Made by a program: the position numbers and the translations under genes | Notes under the pieces: generated by a model | Told to the model about the DNA's origin: nothing | The model's database searches: none | Seen by the model: the letters and a program-made list of their open reading frames with translations, nothing else | Source: Tannerellaceae bacterium | Lineage (GTDB): Bacteria > Bacteroidota > Bacteroidia > Bacteroidales > Tannerellaceae | Direction of reading: 5' to 3' | NCBI GenBank assembly: GCA_021201565.1 | Contig: JAJQES010000108.1 | Span: forward strand, 1 to 40,119 | DNA: 40,119 nt | In this document: one piece after another, positions 17,577 through 26,544 of the stretch | How the letters are laid out: every line of letters begins with the position of its first letter | Position numbering within the stretch: position 1 is the stretch's first letter

Positions 17577-18320
17577 TTATCGTTTTAATTGCTCACTTGT
17601 TTTACCGAAGCGGCGTTCCCGCTGCTGGTAATACAATATTGCTTCATATAACTCATTTTCTCTAAAATCAGGCCAGAACGTATCTGTAAAGTAAAATTCC
17701 GCGTATGACAGTTGCCATAGCAGAAAATTACTGATCCGTTGTTCACCTCCTGTCCGTATCAACAGATCCGGGTCAGGTAATCCTTTTGTTGTCATGTGGT
17801 CTGAGACCATCGTCTCAGTTATATCGTTGGGGATTATTTTCCCTTCCTGCACTTCCGTAGCCAACTGCTTTACCGCTTCAGTGATCTCCCACCGCGCGGA
17901 ATAACTCAGGGCCAGCACCAGGGTCGTCCCTGTATTCCCGGAAGTTTTCTCTATACATTCCAACAGCGTTTTATGTGCTGTTTCCGGTAACTGTTCCAGA
18001 TTACCGATCGCCATCAGGCGAATGTTGTTTTTCATCAGGTCCGGCGTTTCTCTGTGAATCGCCGAAACTAATAACTCCATCAATGCACGCACCTCTTCCA
18101 CAGGCCGTTGCCAGTTCTCTGTTGAAAAAGTATAGACAGTCAGAAAGCGCAGGCCAATGGCCGAAGCTGCTTCCAGGACTTTACGGACGGACGTAACACC
18201 TTCCTGATGTCCAAAGCTGCGGTCTTTTCCCCTGGCTTTAGCCCACCGGCCGTTTCCATCCATAATAATTGCCACATGTCCGGGCAATTTATTCTTATCT
18301 ATTTCTTCAATCAAAGACAT
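17577..18320 (-). CDS. uppS: Isoprenyl transferase (undecaprenyl diphosphate synthase)
   Basis: 247-residue cis-prenyltransferase condensing IPP units onto farnesyl diphosphate to make the C55 lipid carrier for peptidoglycan and surface glycans. The catalytic Asp21 is in [14 protein letters not shown], followed by the conserved FSTENWQRP and C-terminal [19 protein letters not shown] and YAEFYFTD motifs. Length matches the family (about 240-250). It lies 42 bp after the DUF6089 gene and 14 bp before bamA, so it is probably transcribed with both. Confidence 0.97.
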   Translation of the reverse strand: MSLIEEIDKNKLPGHVAIIMDGNGRWAKARGKDRSFGHQEGVTSVRKVLEAASAIGLRFLTVYTFSTENWQRPVEEVRALMELLVSAIHRETPDLMKNNIRLMAIGNLEQLPETAHKTLLECIEKTSGNTGTTLVLALSYSARWEITEAVKQLATEVQEGKIIPNDITETMVSDHMTTKGLPDPDLLIRTGGEQRISNFLLWQLSYAEFYFTDTFWPDFRENELYEAILYYQQRERRFGKTSEQLKR

Positions 18321-18362
18321 ATTTTTGTAAAGGCTTTTTATATGGACAGCCTTTGACCGGTA

Positions 18363-19040
18363 TTATCTGCAATATGTTTTCCGGATACCCAGGTCATAGG
18401 TGACGGAGATCAGGCATACCACATACCAGTCTTTGTTTTTTACAATCCAACTATTTATTTCATACGGATTTTCCAGCCGGCTGTTTTCTTCTCCCGTTAC
18501 ATCCAGTGCGTCTGTAAACAGTTTACGAAAAGAAAGTTCAGCAACCAGATTGATCCGGTTCTTTATTTTATATTTTATTCCGGCTCCCAGCGGTAGGTTG
18601 GGAGTGGCTAATTTCCTCCGGCTCCAGAGGTCGAAAGTCCATCCGGCACCGGCCAGGACGAAAGGAGTCAGTCTGCAGGTGTTTTTATAGATGAACCGGT
18701 CACTATAAGGGCAGAAGTTAAATTCAGCCTGTATACCTGTTTCCATCCATGTCCGTTCAAACTGTACCGGTTCCTCTCCCGGCTGATACCTGCCGGCGAG
18801 TGTTCCCATTAACCAGTTGGCTTTGACAGCCCACCGGCCGTTCAGATTATACCGGAACTGGCATCCGCCTGCCGGGCGGGAGTGCCTGAATAACCTGTGC
18901 GGATTTGCATCTCCCAGATAAAACGCGATACCTGTTGCTATTCCTGCTTCATACTTATATTCCTGTGCCCGGACGGGACATATACAGAGCAGTACCCACA
19001 GAATAAACAAACTTCCTTTCCCTCGTTTTAAAGCATCCAT
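18363..19040 (-). CDS. DUF6089 family outer-membrane-like protein
   Basis: 225 residues with an N-terminal signal peptide (residues 1-25, ending PVRAQ). The remainder is a pattern of alternating hydrophobic/polar strands (YEAGIATGIAFYLGDANP; WAVKANWLMGTLAGR; NRINLVAELSFRKLFTDALDD-like), consistent with a small 8-stranded beta-barrel. The GIAFYLGDAN signature and placement just upstream of uppS-bamA fit the Bacteroidetes DUF6089 family. Function is unknown; an outer-membrane structural or assembly-related role is inferred from fold and neighbours. Only a weak -7-like sequence (CAACTTTG on the minus strand at about 19046-19053) is visible before it, so it may be read from an upstream promoter. 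Confidence 0.82.
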   Translation of the reverse strand: MDALKRGKGSLFILWVLLCICPVRAQEYKYEAGIATGIAFYLGDANPHRLFRHSRPAGGCQFRYNLNGRWAVKANWLMGTLAGRYQPGEEPVQFERTWMETGIQAEFNFCPYSDRFIYKNTCRLTPFVLAGAGWTFDLWSRRKLATPNLPLGAGIKYKIKNRINLVAELSFRKLFTDALDVTGEENSRLENPYEINSWIVKNKDWYVVCLISVTYDLGIRKTYCR

Positions 19041-19107
19041 CTTTTACAAAGTTGTTCTGCTTTAATAAGAACGGGAAAAAGGGCAACATATTGCCCTGGC
19101 AGCGCGA

Positions 19108-20511
19108 TTAGTCTTTAAATCCTAACCGGTTGATCCGGCCCCGCCAGATTTCCGGAATTACATTTCCTCCTGTTTGTTCTTTTCCGCCGAAAATGAACAT
19201 ATAATTTTCCTCATCCACAATCAGGGACCCGTATCCACGTTTTTTGTAATCTTCCACCGGAGGCATTACAATGGTCGTATCAGCCGGTAACCAGTTGATT
19301 CCGTGATCCCGTGAGTAGTAAATATCGTTGGTTCCTTTTCCACTTTCGTCAAGACCGCCCAGCAGGTAAAACTGATTATCATACGGGGCTATCATGACTC
19401 CCTGGCGTGGATCAAAATCATCCTTTGTCGTTTGCCGGCTCCAGGATGTTCCATTGATGGACATCCATGAATTATTCAGCAGGCTACCTTCTTTGTCCAC
19501 TCCTCCTACTACATACAACCTTGCATAATAGGCTGTGCTATAAGAGATATGGCCGGATCCGTTAAGCGGGAATCCGGAAGGTACTTCCTCCCCGGTTTCA
19601 GGGGTAGTAAAGTTGGTGGTGATTGCCGCAAAGTAATAGGTGTCATCCTGGAATACGATACAGGCTAAAGCGGGGTCATTCTGGTCTTTATCATGTGCTC
19701 CGTCCTGCGGTTGGATCGCTCCTAAGACGCTTACCACCCCATTGTCATAGAAGTTCCAGTCTATCCCGTTTAATGATACATACAGCCCTCCGGCTTCTGC
19801 CGGAACGCATATATAATCTGTCGTGTTAACCGTGTACCGGACCATTTGGTCCAGATTGGCTTTCCCGTTTGGAAAAACAATCTGATCGGAAAGCGTGCTC
19901 CAGTCCGGCTCCTTTTTATCTTCCATGTAGGTATATTGCAATTTATATCTGCCATCCATCGTATAAAGGAAATAAGCCTCTTTCCCCTGGTAAGGGAACC
20001 GGATGGTTTTCAGCGAAGTTAATCCTGCCGGAATGGCCTGCTGAGGCAATAAGTCCCAGACCATGGTGTCGGGGAATACCTGATGCACATTGAGTTTTGC
20101 AAGGTAGCGTTTGGTAGTCAGCCCATCAATGGCCGTCACTTTTATATCCACCGGTTGCGTGAAATCAATCGAATCATTTTCACTACTTCCAAAGATAATG
20201 GTGTCTCCTGTGGCCTGCGGAACAATTTCCAGTTCCTGCACAATCCCCGCGGTAAAGGTGACGGTGGCTACGACTTTCTCGCTGATATCCGTGCCGAAGG
20301 CAAGGGAATCCCGGTTATAGATCAACCCTTCTACCTGGTCAATGACAAATTTTGTGCTACTCAGGCCCGGAATGGAATCGTGGGCCAATGAGAAGGTTGC
20401 GATCTGCGCATCTCTGATTACGATATATTCAGAATTATCATCTGAATTCAGGCACGAGGAGAAAAACAGTGATATATATCCTATTACAAATAGTACGATT
20501 TTATTCTTCAT
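19108..20511 (-). CDS. DUF6242 family lipoprotein with propeller-like repeats
   Basis: 467 residues with lipobox LFFSSC (modified Cys20), followed by an Ig-like N-terminal part (about 25-150; IVIRDAQIATFSLAHDSIPG, typical of DUF6242). The C-terminal region has BNR/kelch-like repeats (WMSINGTSWSRQTTKDDFDPR, YYSRDHGINWLPADT, YMFIFGGKEQTGGN). It is predicted to be an outer-membrane or surface lipoprotein; ligand unknown. It has a possible own promoter (20546-20553). The 67-bp gap to the DUF6089 gene has no evident terminator, so it may head the envelope-biogenesis operon. Confidence 0.85.
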   Translation of the reverse strand: MKNKIVLFVIGYISLFFSSCLNSDDNSEYIVIRDAQIATFSLAHDSIPGLSSTKFVIDQVEGLIYNRDSLAFGTDISEKVVATVTFTAGIVQELEIVPQATGDTIIFGSSENDSIDFTQPVDIKVTAIDGLTTKRYLAKLNVHQVFPDTMVWDLLPQQAIPAGLTSLKTIRFPYQGKEAYFLYTMDGRYKLQYTYMEDKKEPDWSTLSDQIVFPNGKANLDQMVRYTVNTTDYICVPAEAGGLYVSLNGIDWNFYDNGVVSVLGAIQPQDGAHDKDQNDPALACIVFQDDTYYFAAITTNFTTPETGEEVPSGFPLNGSGHISYSTAYYARLYVVGGVDKEGSLLNNSWMSINGTSWSRQTTKDDFDPRQGVMIAPYDNQFYLLGGLDESGKGTNDIYYSRDHGINWLPADTTIVMPPVEDYKKRGYGSLIVDEENYMFIFGGKEQTGGNVIPEIWRGRINRLGFKD

Positions 20512-20545
20512 CTACGATATTAACATTTGTATCTTATACAAGCTA

Positions 20546-20553
20546 CAAAAGTA
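20546..20553 (-). promoter_or_regulatory. -7 promoter element of the DUF6242 gene
   Basis: The minus strand reads TACTTTTG, an exact TAnnTTTG match, 35 bp upstream of the ATG at 20511. No convincing -33 TTTG is seen at 19-21 nt. Confidence 0.4.
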
Positions 20554-20620
20554 GAAACATTTTTTGCTTTCTCCTCTATTGAAAAGAATATTTATAAAAT
20601 TTTAGTGACAAATTGAGGTT

Positions 20621-21736
20621 TTATAAGCTATTTAAACGTCTGTAACTGGTGATGTAAGTCTCCCATCCGGACAGGGGAGAACCCGGGTTTTCCCACAAAT
20701 AAGGATAGGTTGTGTTCTTTTCCAGGATGGCATTCTCCGGCAGCGTAGGGGCTTTGATCCCGTGGTGAAGCAGGATAGGAGCGGTTTCGACCTGGATTTC
20801 GTCCCAGATGCCTGCTGCCAGGAAATGGGATAACAGGCAACTTCCCCCCTCAACCATGACCGAAGTGATATTCCGTTTACCCAATTCTTTCAGGATGCCG
20901 GGGAGGGCATCCGATTCATTTTCCATAGAGATATATTCTATATTTTTTTGATTTTTTCGGTCTGAATTGGTAAAAATTAAGGACCTGGTAGTACCATCCA
21001 GCAGGGCAGCTTCGTCTGGAAGGAGGCCCCGTTTGTCGATCGCCAGCCGCAGAGGGGACTGGCCACACCAGCTCCGGACGGTCAGGGAGGGATTATCCAG
21101 GAGGGCTGTCCGGGTTCCTACCAGGATAGCCTGCATTTCCGACCGCCGTTTGTGTACAATTTGTGAAGTAGCGGGCGTCGAAAAAACGGTTGCCTGTTGG
21201 GAGGCATCTGTCCGGTGCCTGTCCAGAAACCCATCCCTGCTTTGGGCCCATTTCAACAGGATATACGGACGCTGCAAAGTATGGGTGGTGATGAACACCC
21301 GGTTTACCTCCCGGGCTTCCTGTTCCAGGCATCCGGTAACCACTTCTATCCCGGCTTCCTGTAACATCCGGACTCCCCGGCCGGACACCGGAGGAAAAGG
21401 ATCCACACAACCAATCACTACTCTGGGAATCCCTGTCCGGATGATCAGTTCCGCGCAGGGCGGTGTTTTTCCGTGATGGGAGCAGGGCTCCAGGTTGACA
21501 TAGATCGTGGCTGTGGAGAGGAATTCTTTTTTCTTTACCGACCGGATGGCGTTCACCTCCGCATGCGCTTCGCCCCATTTCCGGTGGAAACCTTCCCCGA
21601 TGATTTCCCCGTTTGCCACCACGACCGCACCGACCAGCGGGTTCGAGCCGGTACGTCCCAACCCGCCGCGCGCCAGTTGCAGGCAGCGGTACATGTATAT
21701 TTCATCCTCTTTCGTGTACTCTTTTCTTTGGTTCAT
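20621..21736 (-). CDS. ribD: Bifunctional riboflavin biosynthesis deaminase/reductase RibD
   Basis: 371 residues. The N-terminal zinc deaminase domain (1-150) has H58-A-E60 and C85/C94 in EPCSHHGKTPPCAE. The C-terminal reductase domain (150-371) carries the conserved YILLKWAQSRDG and VMVEGGSCLLSHFL motifs. It carries out the second and third steps of riboflavin synthesis from the GTP cyclohydrolase II product. The gene stands alone here, divergent from prmC with 37 bp between starts. I see no FMN riboswitch in that short interval, so it is probably constitutively expressed. The 109 bp after its stop separates it from the DUF6242 gene. Confidence 0.96.
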   Translation of the reverse strand: MNQRKEYTKEDEIYMYRCLQLARGGLGRTGSNPLVGAVVVANGEIIGEGFHRKWGEAHAEVNAIRSVKKKEFLSTATIYVNLEPCSHHGKTPPCAELIIRTGIPRVVIGCVDPFPPVSGRGVRMLQEAGIEVVTGCLEQEAREVNRVFITTHTLQRPYILLKWAQSRDGFLDRHRTDASQQATVFSTPATSQIVHKRRSEMQAILVGTRTALLDNPSLTVRSWCGQSPLRLAIDKRGLLPDEAALLDGTTRSLIFTNSDRKNQKNIEYISMENESDALPGILKELGKRNITSVMVEGGSCLLSHFLAAGIWDEIQVETAPILLHHGIKAPTLPENAILEKNTTYPYLWENPGSPLSGWETYITSYRRLNSL

Positions 21737-21758
21737 CGATCTTTTTGATGTAAATTTG
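21727..21758 (+). promoter_or_regulatory. Consensus Bacteroidetes promoter of prmC-recX-comF
   Basis: TTTG (21727-21730), 20-nt spacer, TAAATTTG (21751-21758) is a perfect match to TTTG-N19/21-TAnnTTTG. The -7 ends 15 bp before the ATG at 21774. The -33 element overlaps the first codons of the divergent ribD gene. Confidence 0.68.
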
Positions 21759-21773
21759 TAAAAAATATGGTAT

Positions 21774-22619
21774 ATGACTGAAACCCTATCTTTTATCCGT
21801 CAATCCTTATCCGCCTGGTATCCTGCGGAAGAGCTTACCAGCCTCTCCCGGATGGTGCTGTCGCATGTGACCGGCCTCTCTTCCTACCAGTTATTAAGTG
21901 ACAAAGATAAGGAATTATCCCTCACAGAGAAAGCCCGTCTGGCAGAGATCCTCGAACGGCTGAAAAACTATGAGCCGGTTCAGTATATCCTGGGGAGCTG
22001 TGAGTTCTACGGACTTCCTTTCCGGGTGACTCCGGCCACGCTGATCCCCCGTCCGGAGACGGAGGAACTGGTGGAGTGGATCTTACAGGAACAGACAGGG
22101 GCTTCGCCCCGTATACTGGATATCGGAACGGGGAGCGGATGCATTGCGGTTGCCCTGGCCAGCCAGTTGAAGACCGCTGCTGTATATGCTCTGGATATTT
22201 CCGAGGAGGCTTTACAGGTGGCTATGGAAAATGCCACGGTAAACGAGGTGGAAATCCTGTTTTTGCAGGGGAGTATCCTGGACGGGGAGGAGTGTAAATG
22301 GCTTCCGGGCAGGTATGAGATCATCGTGAGTAACCCTCCGTACGTGACAGAACAGGAAAAGGGGGAGATGGAGGCAAATGTCCTCAGGTATGAACCCCAT
22401 ACAGCGTTGTTTGTTAAGGATGAAGACCCGCTCCTGTTTTACCGGGCAATTGCCCGTGTAGGGCGAACCCGGCTGGTTCCCGGCGGCCGTCTCTATGTAG
22501 AGATTAACCGCCGCTTTGGACAGGAGGTGACGGAGATGCTGCGGGAAGAGGGCTATAAAGAGGTAGTCGTGAAAAAGGATTTGTTTGGGAATGACCGTAT
22601 GGTAAAAGCAAGTATATGA
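21774..22619 (+). CDS. prmC: Release factor glutamine methyltransferase PrmC
   Basis: 281 residues. A helical N-terminal domain binds the release factor, and the C-terminal class I SAM-dependent domain has DIGTGSG at 116-122 and the signature NPPY at 187-190. It methylates the Gln of the GGQ motif in RF1/RF2, speeding termination. IPRPETEELVEWIL is also family-typical. Length matches (about 280). The ATG follows a consensus promoter by 15 bp. Its stop overlaps the recX start by 4 bp (ATGA), so the two are translationally coupled. Confidence 0.96.
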   Translation: MTETLSFIRQSLSAWYPAEELTSLSRMVLSHVTGLSSYQLLSDKDKELSLTEKARLAEILERLKNYEPVQYILGSCEFYGLPFRVTPATLIPRPETEELVEWILQEQTGASPRILDIGTGSGCIAVALASQLKTAAVYALDISEEALQVAMENATVNEVEILFLQGSILDGEECKWLPGRYEIIVSNPPYVTEQEKGEMEANVLRYEPHTALFVKDEDPLLFYRAIARVGRTRLVPGGRLYVEINRRFGQEVTEMLREEGYKEVVVKKDLFGNDRMVKASI

Positions 22620-23107
22620 AACCAGTAAGTGAAAGTGAAATGTTGCACCGGATGGCTGCCTATTGTTCAGCCTCGGAGCGCTGTGTGGATGATGTAAAAA
22701 AGAAAATGGTAAGTGCCGGCCTGCCTGCGGACGCTCAGGAACGGATCATACAGAAGCTCGTGAGTGAGCGGTATATAGACGAAGCACGGTATGCCCGTTT
22801 TTTCGCCAATGATAAATTACGGTTCAATAAGTGGGGGCGTATCCGTATCCGGCTGGAACTGCAACGCAAACGGATTCCGGAACAGATACGGGAAGAGGTG
22901 ACTGGTGAGCTGGACGAACAGCTGTACCGTTCTATCTTAACGGACCTGTTGAAAGGGAAAAAGAAATCAGTGAAAGGAAAGGATGAGCGGGAGATCGGGT
23001 ATAAATTATTCAGGTTTGCCGTGGGCAGGGGATTTGAGAGTGATGTGATCCGGGAATGCCTGAAAACAATGGGAAGCGATGGAGAGTATGAGGCCTATCC
23101 TGACTGA
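22616..23107 (+). CDS. recX: Regulatory protein RecX
   Basis: 163-residue helical protein of the RecX family, which binds RecA filaments and modulates recombinase activity. Visible family features are three-helix repeats with the patterns RCVDDVKKKM, LVSERYIDEARYARFFANDKLRFNKWG and RIRLELQRKRIPEQI. Length is typical. It overlaps prmC at the start and comF at the end (29 bp), forming a compact operon of unrelated housekeeping functions. recA is not in the window. Confidence is high from the YIDEARYA and KWG motifs. Confidence 0.92.
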   Translation: MKPVSESEMLHRMAAYCSASERCVDDVKKKMVSAGLPADAQERIIQKLVSERYIDEARYARFFANDKLRFNKWGRIRIRLELQRKRIPEQIREEVTGELDEQLYRSILTDLLKGKKKSVKGKDEREIGYKLFRFAVGRGFESDVIRECLKTMGSDGEYEAYPD

Positions 23108-23780
23108 CCTGCTTCACCTGTTTTTTCCAAACCTTTGCCTGCTATGTAAAAAGCCTTTGGTGCGGGAAGAAGAACTCCTGTGTCTTCATTGTATGTCCGG
23201 ATTGCCCTATACTCATTCTGATAAGGAGAAAGAGAATCCGGTGTATCAGCTGTTTACAGGGAAAACCGATGTGCAGGAGGGACAGGCATTCCTGCGTTTC
23301 CAGCAGGGAAACACGACTCAATACCTGGTCCATTTATTGAAATATTATGGAAATACCGCTGTCGGCGAAGTGTTGGGGCGTCTGGCAGCGTGTGAGTGGG
23401 AAGAGAAAGGACTCTTCCGGGACGTGGATGTGATGCTTCCGGTGCCGCTTCACCGGCGGCGGAGGTGGACACGCGGATATAACCAGGCGGAATATATTGC
23501 CCGTGGCATAGCCTCCGTACGGCCTATCCCCATATTACCTTCCGGAGTTCTGACACGGGCAAATTTCTCAACATCACAGGTTCACAAACAGTTCTTTGAC
23601 AGGTGGAACAATACGGAAAACCGCTTCCGGGTCTGCCAGCCTGGCCTGGTCCGGCATAAACATATCCTGCTGGTGGACGATGTGGTCACCTCGGGTGCTA
23701 CATTGAGTGCCTGCGCGAATGCGTTATTGCCGGTTGAAGGGGTACGGGTGAGTGTGTTTGTACTCAGTGTTACCCGTTAG
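23079..23780 (+). CDS. ComF family phosphoribosyltransferase-like protein
   Basis: 233 residues. The N-terminus has two Cys pairs (CLLCKKPL and CLHCM), a zinc-ribbon typical of ComF/GntX. The C-terminal type I phosphoribosyltransferase domain carries LPVPLHRRRRWTRGYNQAE and the PRPP-binding loop LLVDDVVTSGATL. ComF proteins support DNA uptake in naturally competent bacteria; whether this organism is competent is unknown. Two starts are possible, 23079 (MESM) and 23088 (MRPIL); both overlap recX. It ends 6 bp before the stop of the convergent LytTR gene with no visible terminator. Confidence 0.92.
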   Translation: MESMRPILTDLLHLFFPNLCLLCKKPLVREEELLCLHCMSGLPYTHSDKEKENPVYQLFTGKTDVQEGQAFLRFQQGNTTQYLVHLLKYYGNTAVGEVLGRLAACEWEEKGLFRDVDVMLPVPLHRRRRWTRGYNQAEYIARGIASVRPIPILPSGVLTRANFSTSQVHKQFFDRWNNTENRFRVCQPGLVRHKHILLVDDVVTSGATLSACANALLPVEGVRVSVFVLSVTR

Positions 23781-23786
23781 CCTGCT

Positions 23787-24212
23787 TTATTCCTGGAGTA
23801 CCAGCCGGTTCATCAGCGCCGGCAGGTAGGAATCGCTGATCGGGATCAGTTCATTACCAATGCGTATTCTTTTTCTTTCAATATAACTTATCTGGTTTAA
23901 AGCCACAATGTAAGAACGGTGTACCCGGCAGAATTCCTCCCCGGAAAGAGTGGTCTCAAACCGCCTCAGGCTGATCTGTGAGAGTAGGGGCTTCCCATTG
24001 GTACGATGTATTTTTACGTAATCCCCATACCCTTCCAGATAGAGGATGTCCTCTTTCTTCACACGGATGATTTTGCTTCCTTCTTTCACAAAGACAGGCA
24101 TTTCGGTATGCCCCTTTTGCAAATCTTCCAACGCTTTGTCCAGTTTTTCCATATATCCCATCAGGGCATTCAGGGTCAGAGCGTCTCCTTCAAATGTGAT
24201 ACATTTCAGCAT
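23787..24212 (-). CDS. LytTR-domain DNA-binding protein without receiver domain
   Basis: 141 residues. Residues about 38-138 form a LytTR DNA-binding domain (VFVKEGSKIIRVKKEDILYLEG, LRRFETTL, FCRVHRSYIVALNQISYIERKRI). Residues 1-37 are a short helical region (LMGYMEKLDKALEDLQKG), with no phospho-acceptor receiver domain. It is therefore either a constitutive LytTR regulator or a remnant of a longer response regulator. It lies downstream of a complete LytS/LytTR pair in the same orientation, 124 bp away. No intact consensus promoter is seen; TTCCTTTG on the minus strand at 24241-24248 is one mismatch off. It probably binds direct repeats, as the family does. Confidence 0.88.
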   Translation of the reverse strand: MLKCITFEGDALTLNALMGYMEKLDKALEDLQKGHTEMPVFVKEGSKIIRVKKEDILYLEGYGDYVKIHRTNGKPLLSQISLRRFETTLSGEEFCRVHRSYIVALNQISYIERKRIRIGNELIPISDSYLPALMNRLVLQE

Positions 24213-24336
24213 AGGTCAATTATTCATTTTGTTAGTAACACAAAGGAAAGAAAAACAACTGTTTGCAAATGTTAATCGTCGGTAAAAGGCGTAATATAGA
24301 CGGTGAATCACCCACTCCGGCGGGTGAAACGGCTTT

Positions 24337-25095
24337 CTATTCCTCCTGTAAAATCCACTTCTTAAACAGGGGGGATTTGGTCTTACTGATGATGATCCGT
24401 TCGGGAACCGGCAGGGTGAGGTTAACCGACAGGCGGCTGCCGAACCAGAGGTCTATATCCCGGATCGCTTTGCGGGCGATGATGAACTGGCGGTTGGCGC
24501 GGAAGAAGTGGAATTCGTCCAGTTGCTCGCCCAGGGCATCCAGCGTACGTTCTACCGGATGCTTTTTGCCATCCATCGTAAAAGCAGTCACTTTTTCATT
24601 GGCGGTATAGAAATAACCAATCTCAGCTACGGGCAACGGATAGAATTTATCAGCCAGCATAATCAGCAGGCTCTTGATTTTTCCACCGCCCCGCATGATG
24701 TCTTTTGCCTGGTTGATATGTGCTTTGCGCTCTTCGGGGTCAAACAGTTTCAGTTTGTGTAAGGCCCGTTCCAGCGAAGTGAGGGTGACCGGTTTCAACA
24801 GGTAGTCAATGCTGCATACCTTAAAGGCCTCCAGGGCATATTCATCATAGGCCGTTGTGAAAATAACCGGACACTCTATTTCCACCTGTTCAAAGATTTT
24901 GAACGCATTCCCGTCCGCCAGGTGAATGTCCATAAAAATAAGATCCGGATAAGGTACGCTCCGGAAATAGGCGACACTTTCTTCGATGCTGTCCAGTTCA
25001 GCCACGATCTCTATTTCTGTTATACTGTTCTGCGCTAATACCGCTTTCAGGCTGTGTACAGCCGGGGTTTCATCTTCTATGATAATTGCTTTCAT
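24337..25095 (-). CDS. LytTR-family response regulator
   Basis: 252 residues. The receiver domain (1-120) has acidic E7/D8, phospho-acceptor D56 (LIFMDIHLADG), T80 region (FTTAYDEYALEAF) and K102 (DYLLKPV). The LytTR DNA-binding domain spans about 145-250 (FFRANRQFIIARKAIRDIDLWFG). It is the partner of the histidine kinase directly upstream, with a 4-bp ATGA overlap. Family members bind two direct repeats about 21-22 bp apart. Target genes are not known; repeat arrays of this spacing occur at 27035-27100 in this window (see findings). A short hairpin (24307-24326) follows the gene. Confidence 0.93.
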   Translation of the reverse strand: MKAIIIEDETPAVHSLKAVLAQNSITEIEIVAELDSIEESVAYFRSVPYPDLIFMDIHLADGNAFKIFEQVEIECPVIFTTAYDEYALEAFKVCSIDYLLKPVTLTSLERALHKLKLFDPEERKAHINQAKDIMRGGGKIKSLLIMLADKFYPLPVAEIGYFYTANEKVTAFTMDGKKHPVERTLDALGEQLDEFHFFRANRQFIIARKAIRDIDLWFGSRLSVNLTLPVPERIIISKTKSPLFKKWILQEE

Positions 25096-26276
25096 GTTCT
25101 GGGGAGTTTATCTAACAAAGGTAAAGAAACTTTGAAGTATTCTTTCCGGTTGGAAATTACAATATCTTTTCCGGTCAGCATCCGGTAGCGTCCCCACAAG
25201 TTCTTTAACCCGATCCCGCTGCTGGGAGTGAGTTCATTTTTCAACTGGATTCTGTTGGAGACCATCAGCATGTTGCCGGACGTTGTGTAAATATCGATCT
25301 GCAACGGGTGTTGCTTACTGATTACATTGTGTTTGACCGCGTTTTCGATCAACGGCAGAATGCTTAGGATCGGCAGGTAGGAGAGCAGGGTAGGCGGATC
25401 CGCCTGGATGGAGAAAAATAGTTTTCCTTCGTAGCGGACGCTTAACAGGTAGGTATAGGCTTTTACGAACTGCAACTCTTCCGCCAGGGTGACCAATTCC
25501 TTTTTATTGCTTTGCAGGATATACCGGAACACCTGTGATAACTCATCCAGGTAGGTAAGTGTTTTCTCCTTTTCCTCTCCCCGGATCAGCGAATTTAGCC
25601 CGTTTAAAGAATTGAAAAAGAAATGGGGGTTGATCTGCCCCATCAGGGCATTGTAGGAGGTTTGTAATTTCTCCGTTTTCAACCGTTCCACTTCGAGCAT
25701 CATCTCCTGGCGGGTATTCAGCATCCGGATCAACTGGACCAGCAGGATGATAGTTGTTAATACAAAAATATGCTCCGTCACCAGCATCCGGGGAAAGGGA
25801 GAGGGACGCAGGGGTTTGAAAAAGGGCATGGGAGCATCCGGGAACGGTTCATGCGGACCTTCCGGCGGCCTTGTACCGCCACCTCCACCCCAGCCGGCCG
25901 GTCTGGGAGGCTGTATATCCAACATCTCTTCCAGGATCAACTGCTGCAGTACCGGATAAAGCTGGATCAACAGAAAAGCCAGTACCAACGTAATCCCGGT
26001 AGTAAACAGGAACGATTTGAATTCCCTTTTAATCCGCAAACGGTTTCCCATTTTGTAGACTGAGGAATGAAACAGGAAAATCACAAAGGAAAACACGAAA
26101 AACCAGCCCAGTGAGAAGTATAGAAAATAGACATTGGCAGGCCCGCCGGACGATACCTGTTCTCCCATACTGGAGTGTTCAAACCAACGCATCAGGAAAG
26201 AAAAATTAACAAAGAGGGTGAGCAGGATGGCAATCACCAATCCGGCCAGCAGGTCATTTCTTTTTGATTGGAACAT
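25092..26276 (-). CDS. LytS/YehU-type sensor histidine kinase
   Basis: 394 residues. Several transmembrane helices lie in the first 190 residues (about 8-27, 55-75, 95-120, 160-185). The His_kinase domain has phospho-acceptor H218 in QINPHFFFNSLNGLNSL, followed by an HATPase region (ILPLIENAVKHN, SSGIGLKNLWGRYRML). Between TM3 and TM4 there is a Pro/Gly-rich loop (PPRPAGWGGGGGTRPPEGP) that may face the periplasm and receive the signal. I prefer the ATG at 26276 (MFQSKRND) to 26294, because a -7 element at 26300-26307 would place the transcription start almost on the upstream ATG. It overlaps the response regulator gene. Confidence 0.92.
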   Translation of the reverse strand: MFQSKRNDLLAGLVIAILLTLFVNFSFLMRWFEHSSMGEQVSSGGPANVYFLYFSLGWFFVFSFVIFLFHSSVYKMGNRLRIKREFKSFLFTTGITLVLAFLLIQLYPVLQQLILEEMLDIQPPRPAGWGGGGGTRPPEGPHEPFPDAPMPFFKPLRPSPFPRMLVTEHIFVLTTIILLVQLIRMLNTRQEMMLEVERLKTEKLQTSYNALMGQINPHFFFNSLNGLNSLIRGEEKEKTLTYLDELSQVFRYILQSNKKELVTLAEELQFVKAYTYLLSVRYEGKLFFSIQADPPTLLSYLPILSILPLIENAVKHNVISKQHPLQIDIYTTSGNMLMVSNRIQLKNELTPSSGIGLKNLWGRYRMLTGKDIVISNRKEYFKVSLPLLDKLPRT

Positions 26277-26299
26277 ATATTTATCATCTATCAATAAAG

Positions 26300-26307
26300 C
26301 AAATATA
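26300..26307 (-). promoter_or_regulatory. -7 promoter element of the histidine kinase/response regulator operon
   Basis: The minus strand reads TATATTTG, an exact TAnnTTTG match, 24 bp upstream of the ATG at 26276. No clear -33 TTTG is found at 19-21 nt. Confidence 0.45.
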
Positions 26308-26544
26308 GAAAGAACCTGGGAATGTTAGCCCTTTTGAACGGTAAAACGGAAAAACCGGCGGATGAACAGCCCAATCCCTACCATTGCCCACCACCGGATC
26401 ACCCCCTTGCTGTGACATAGGGCAAGGGTAAGTCTCCGGACGAAGGGAATATGTGGTAAGTCCTGAATCGTAAATCAGCCTGCGCCAAAAGACGCCCTAC
26501 CTTAGCCCAGTACGCAGTGCAGGATTGTATGTTTAGGATTCTCT

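Noticed and set aside
24307-24326. Intrinsic terminator after the LytTR response regulator
   Set aside because: TCACCC/GGGTGA hairpin is present, but no T tract follows on the minus strand; retained only as a possible weak structure.
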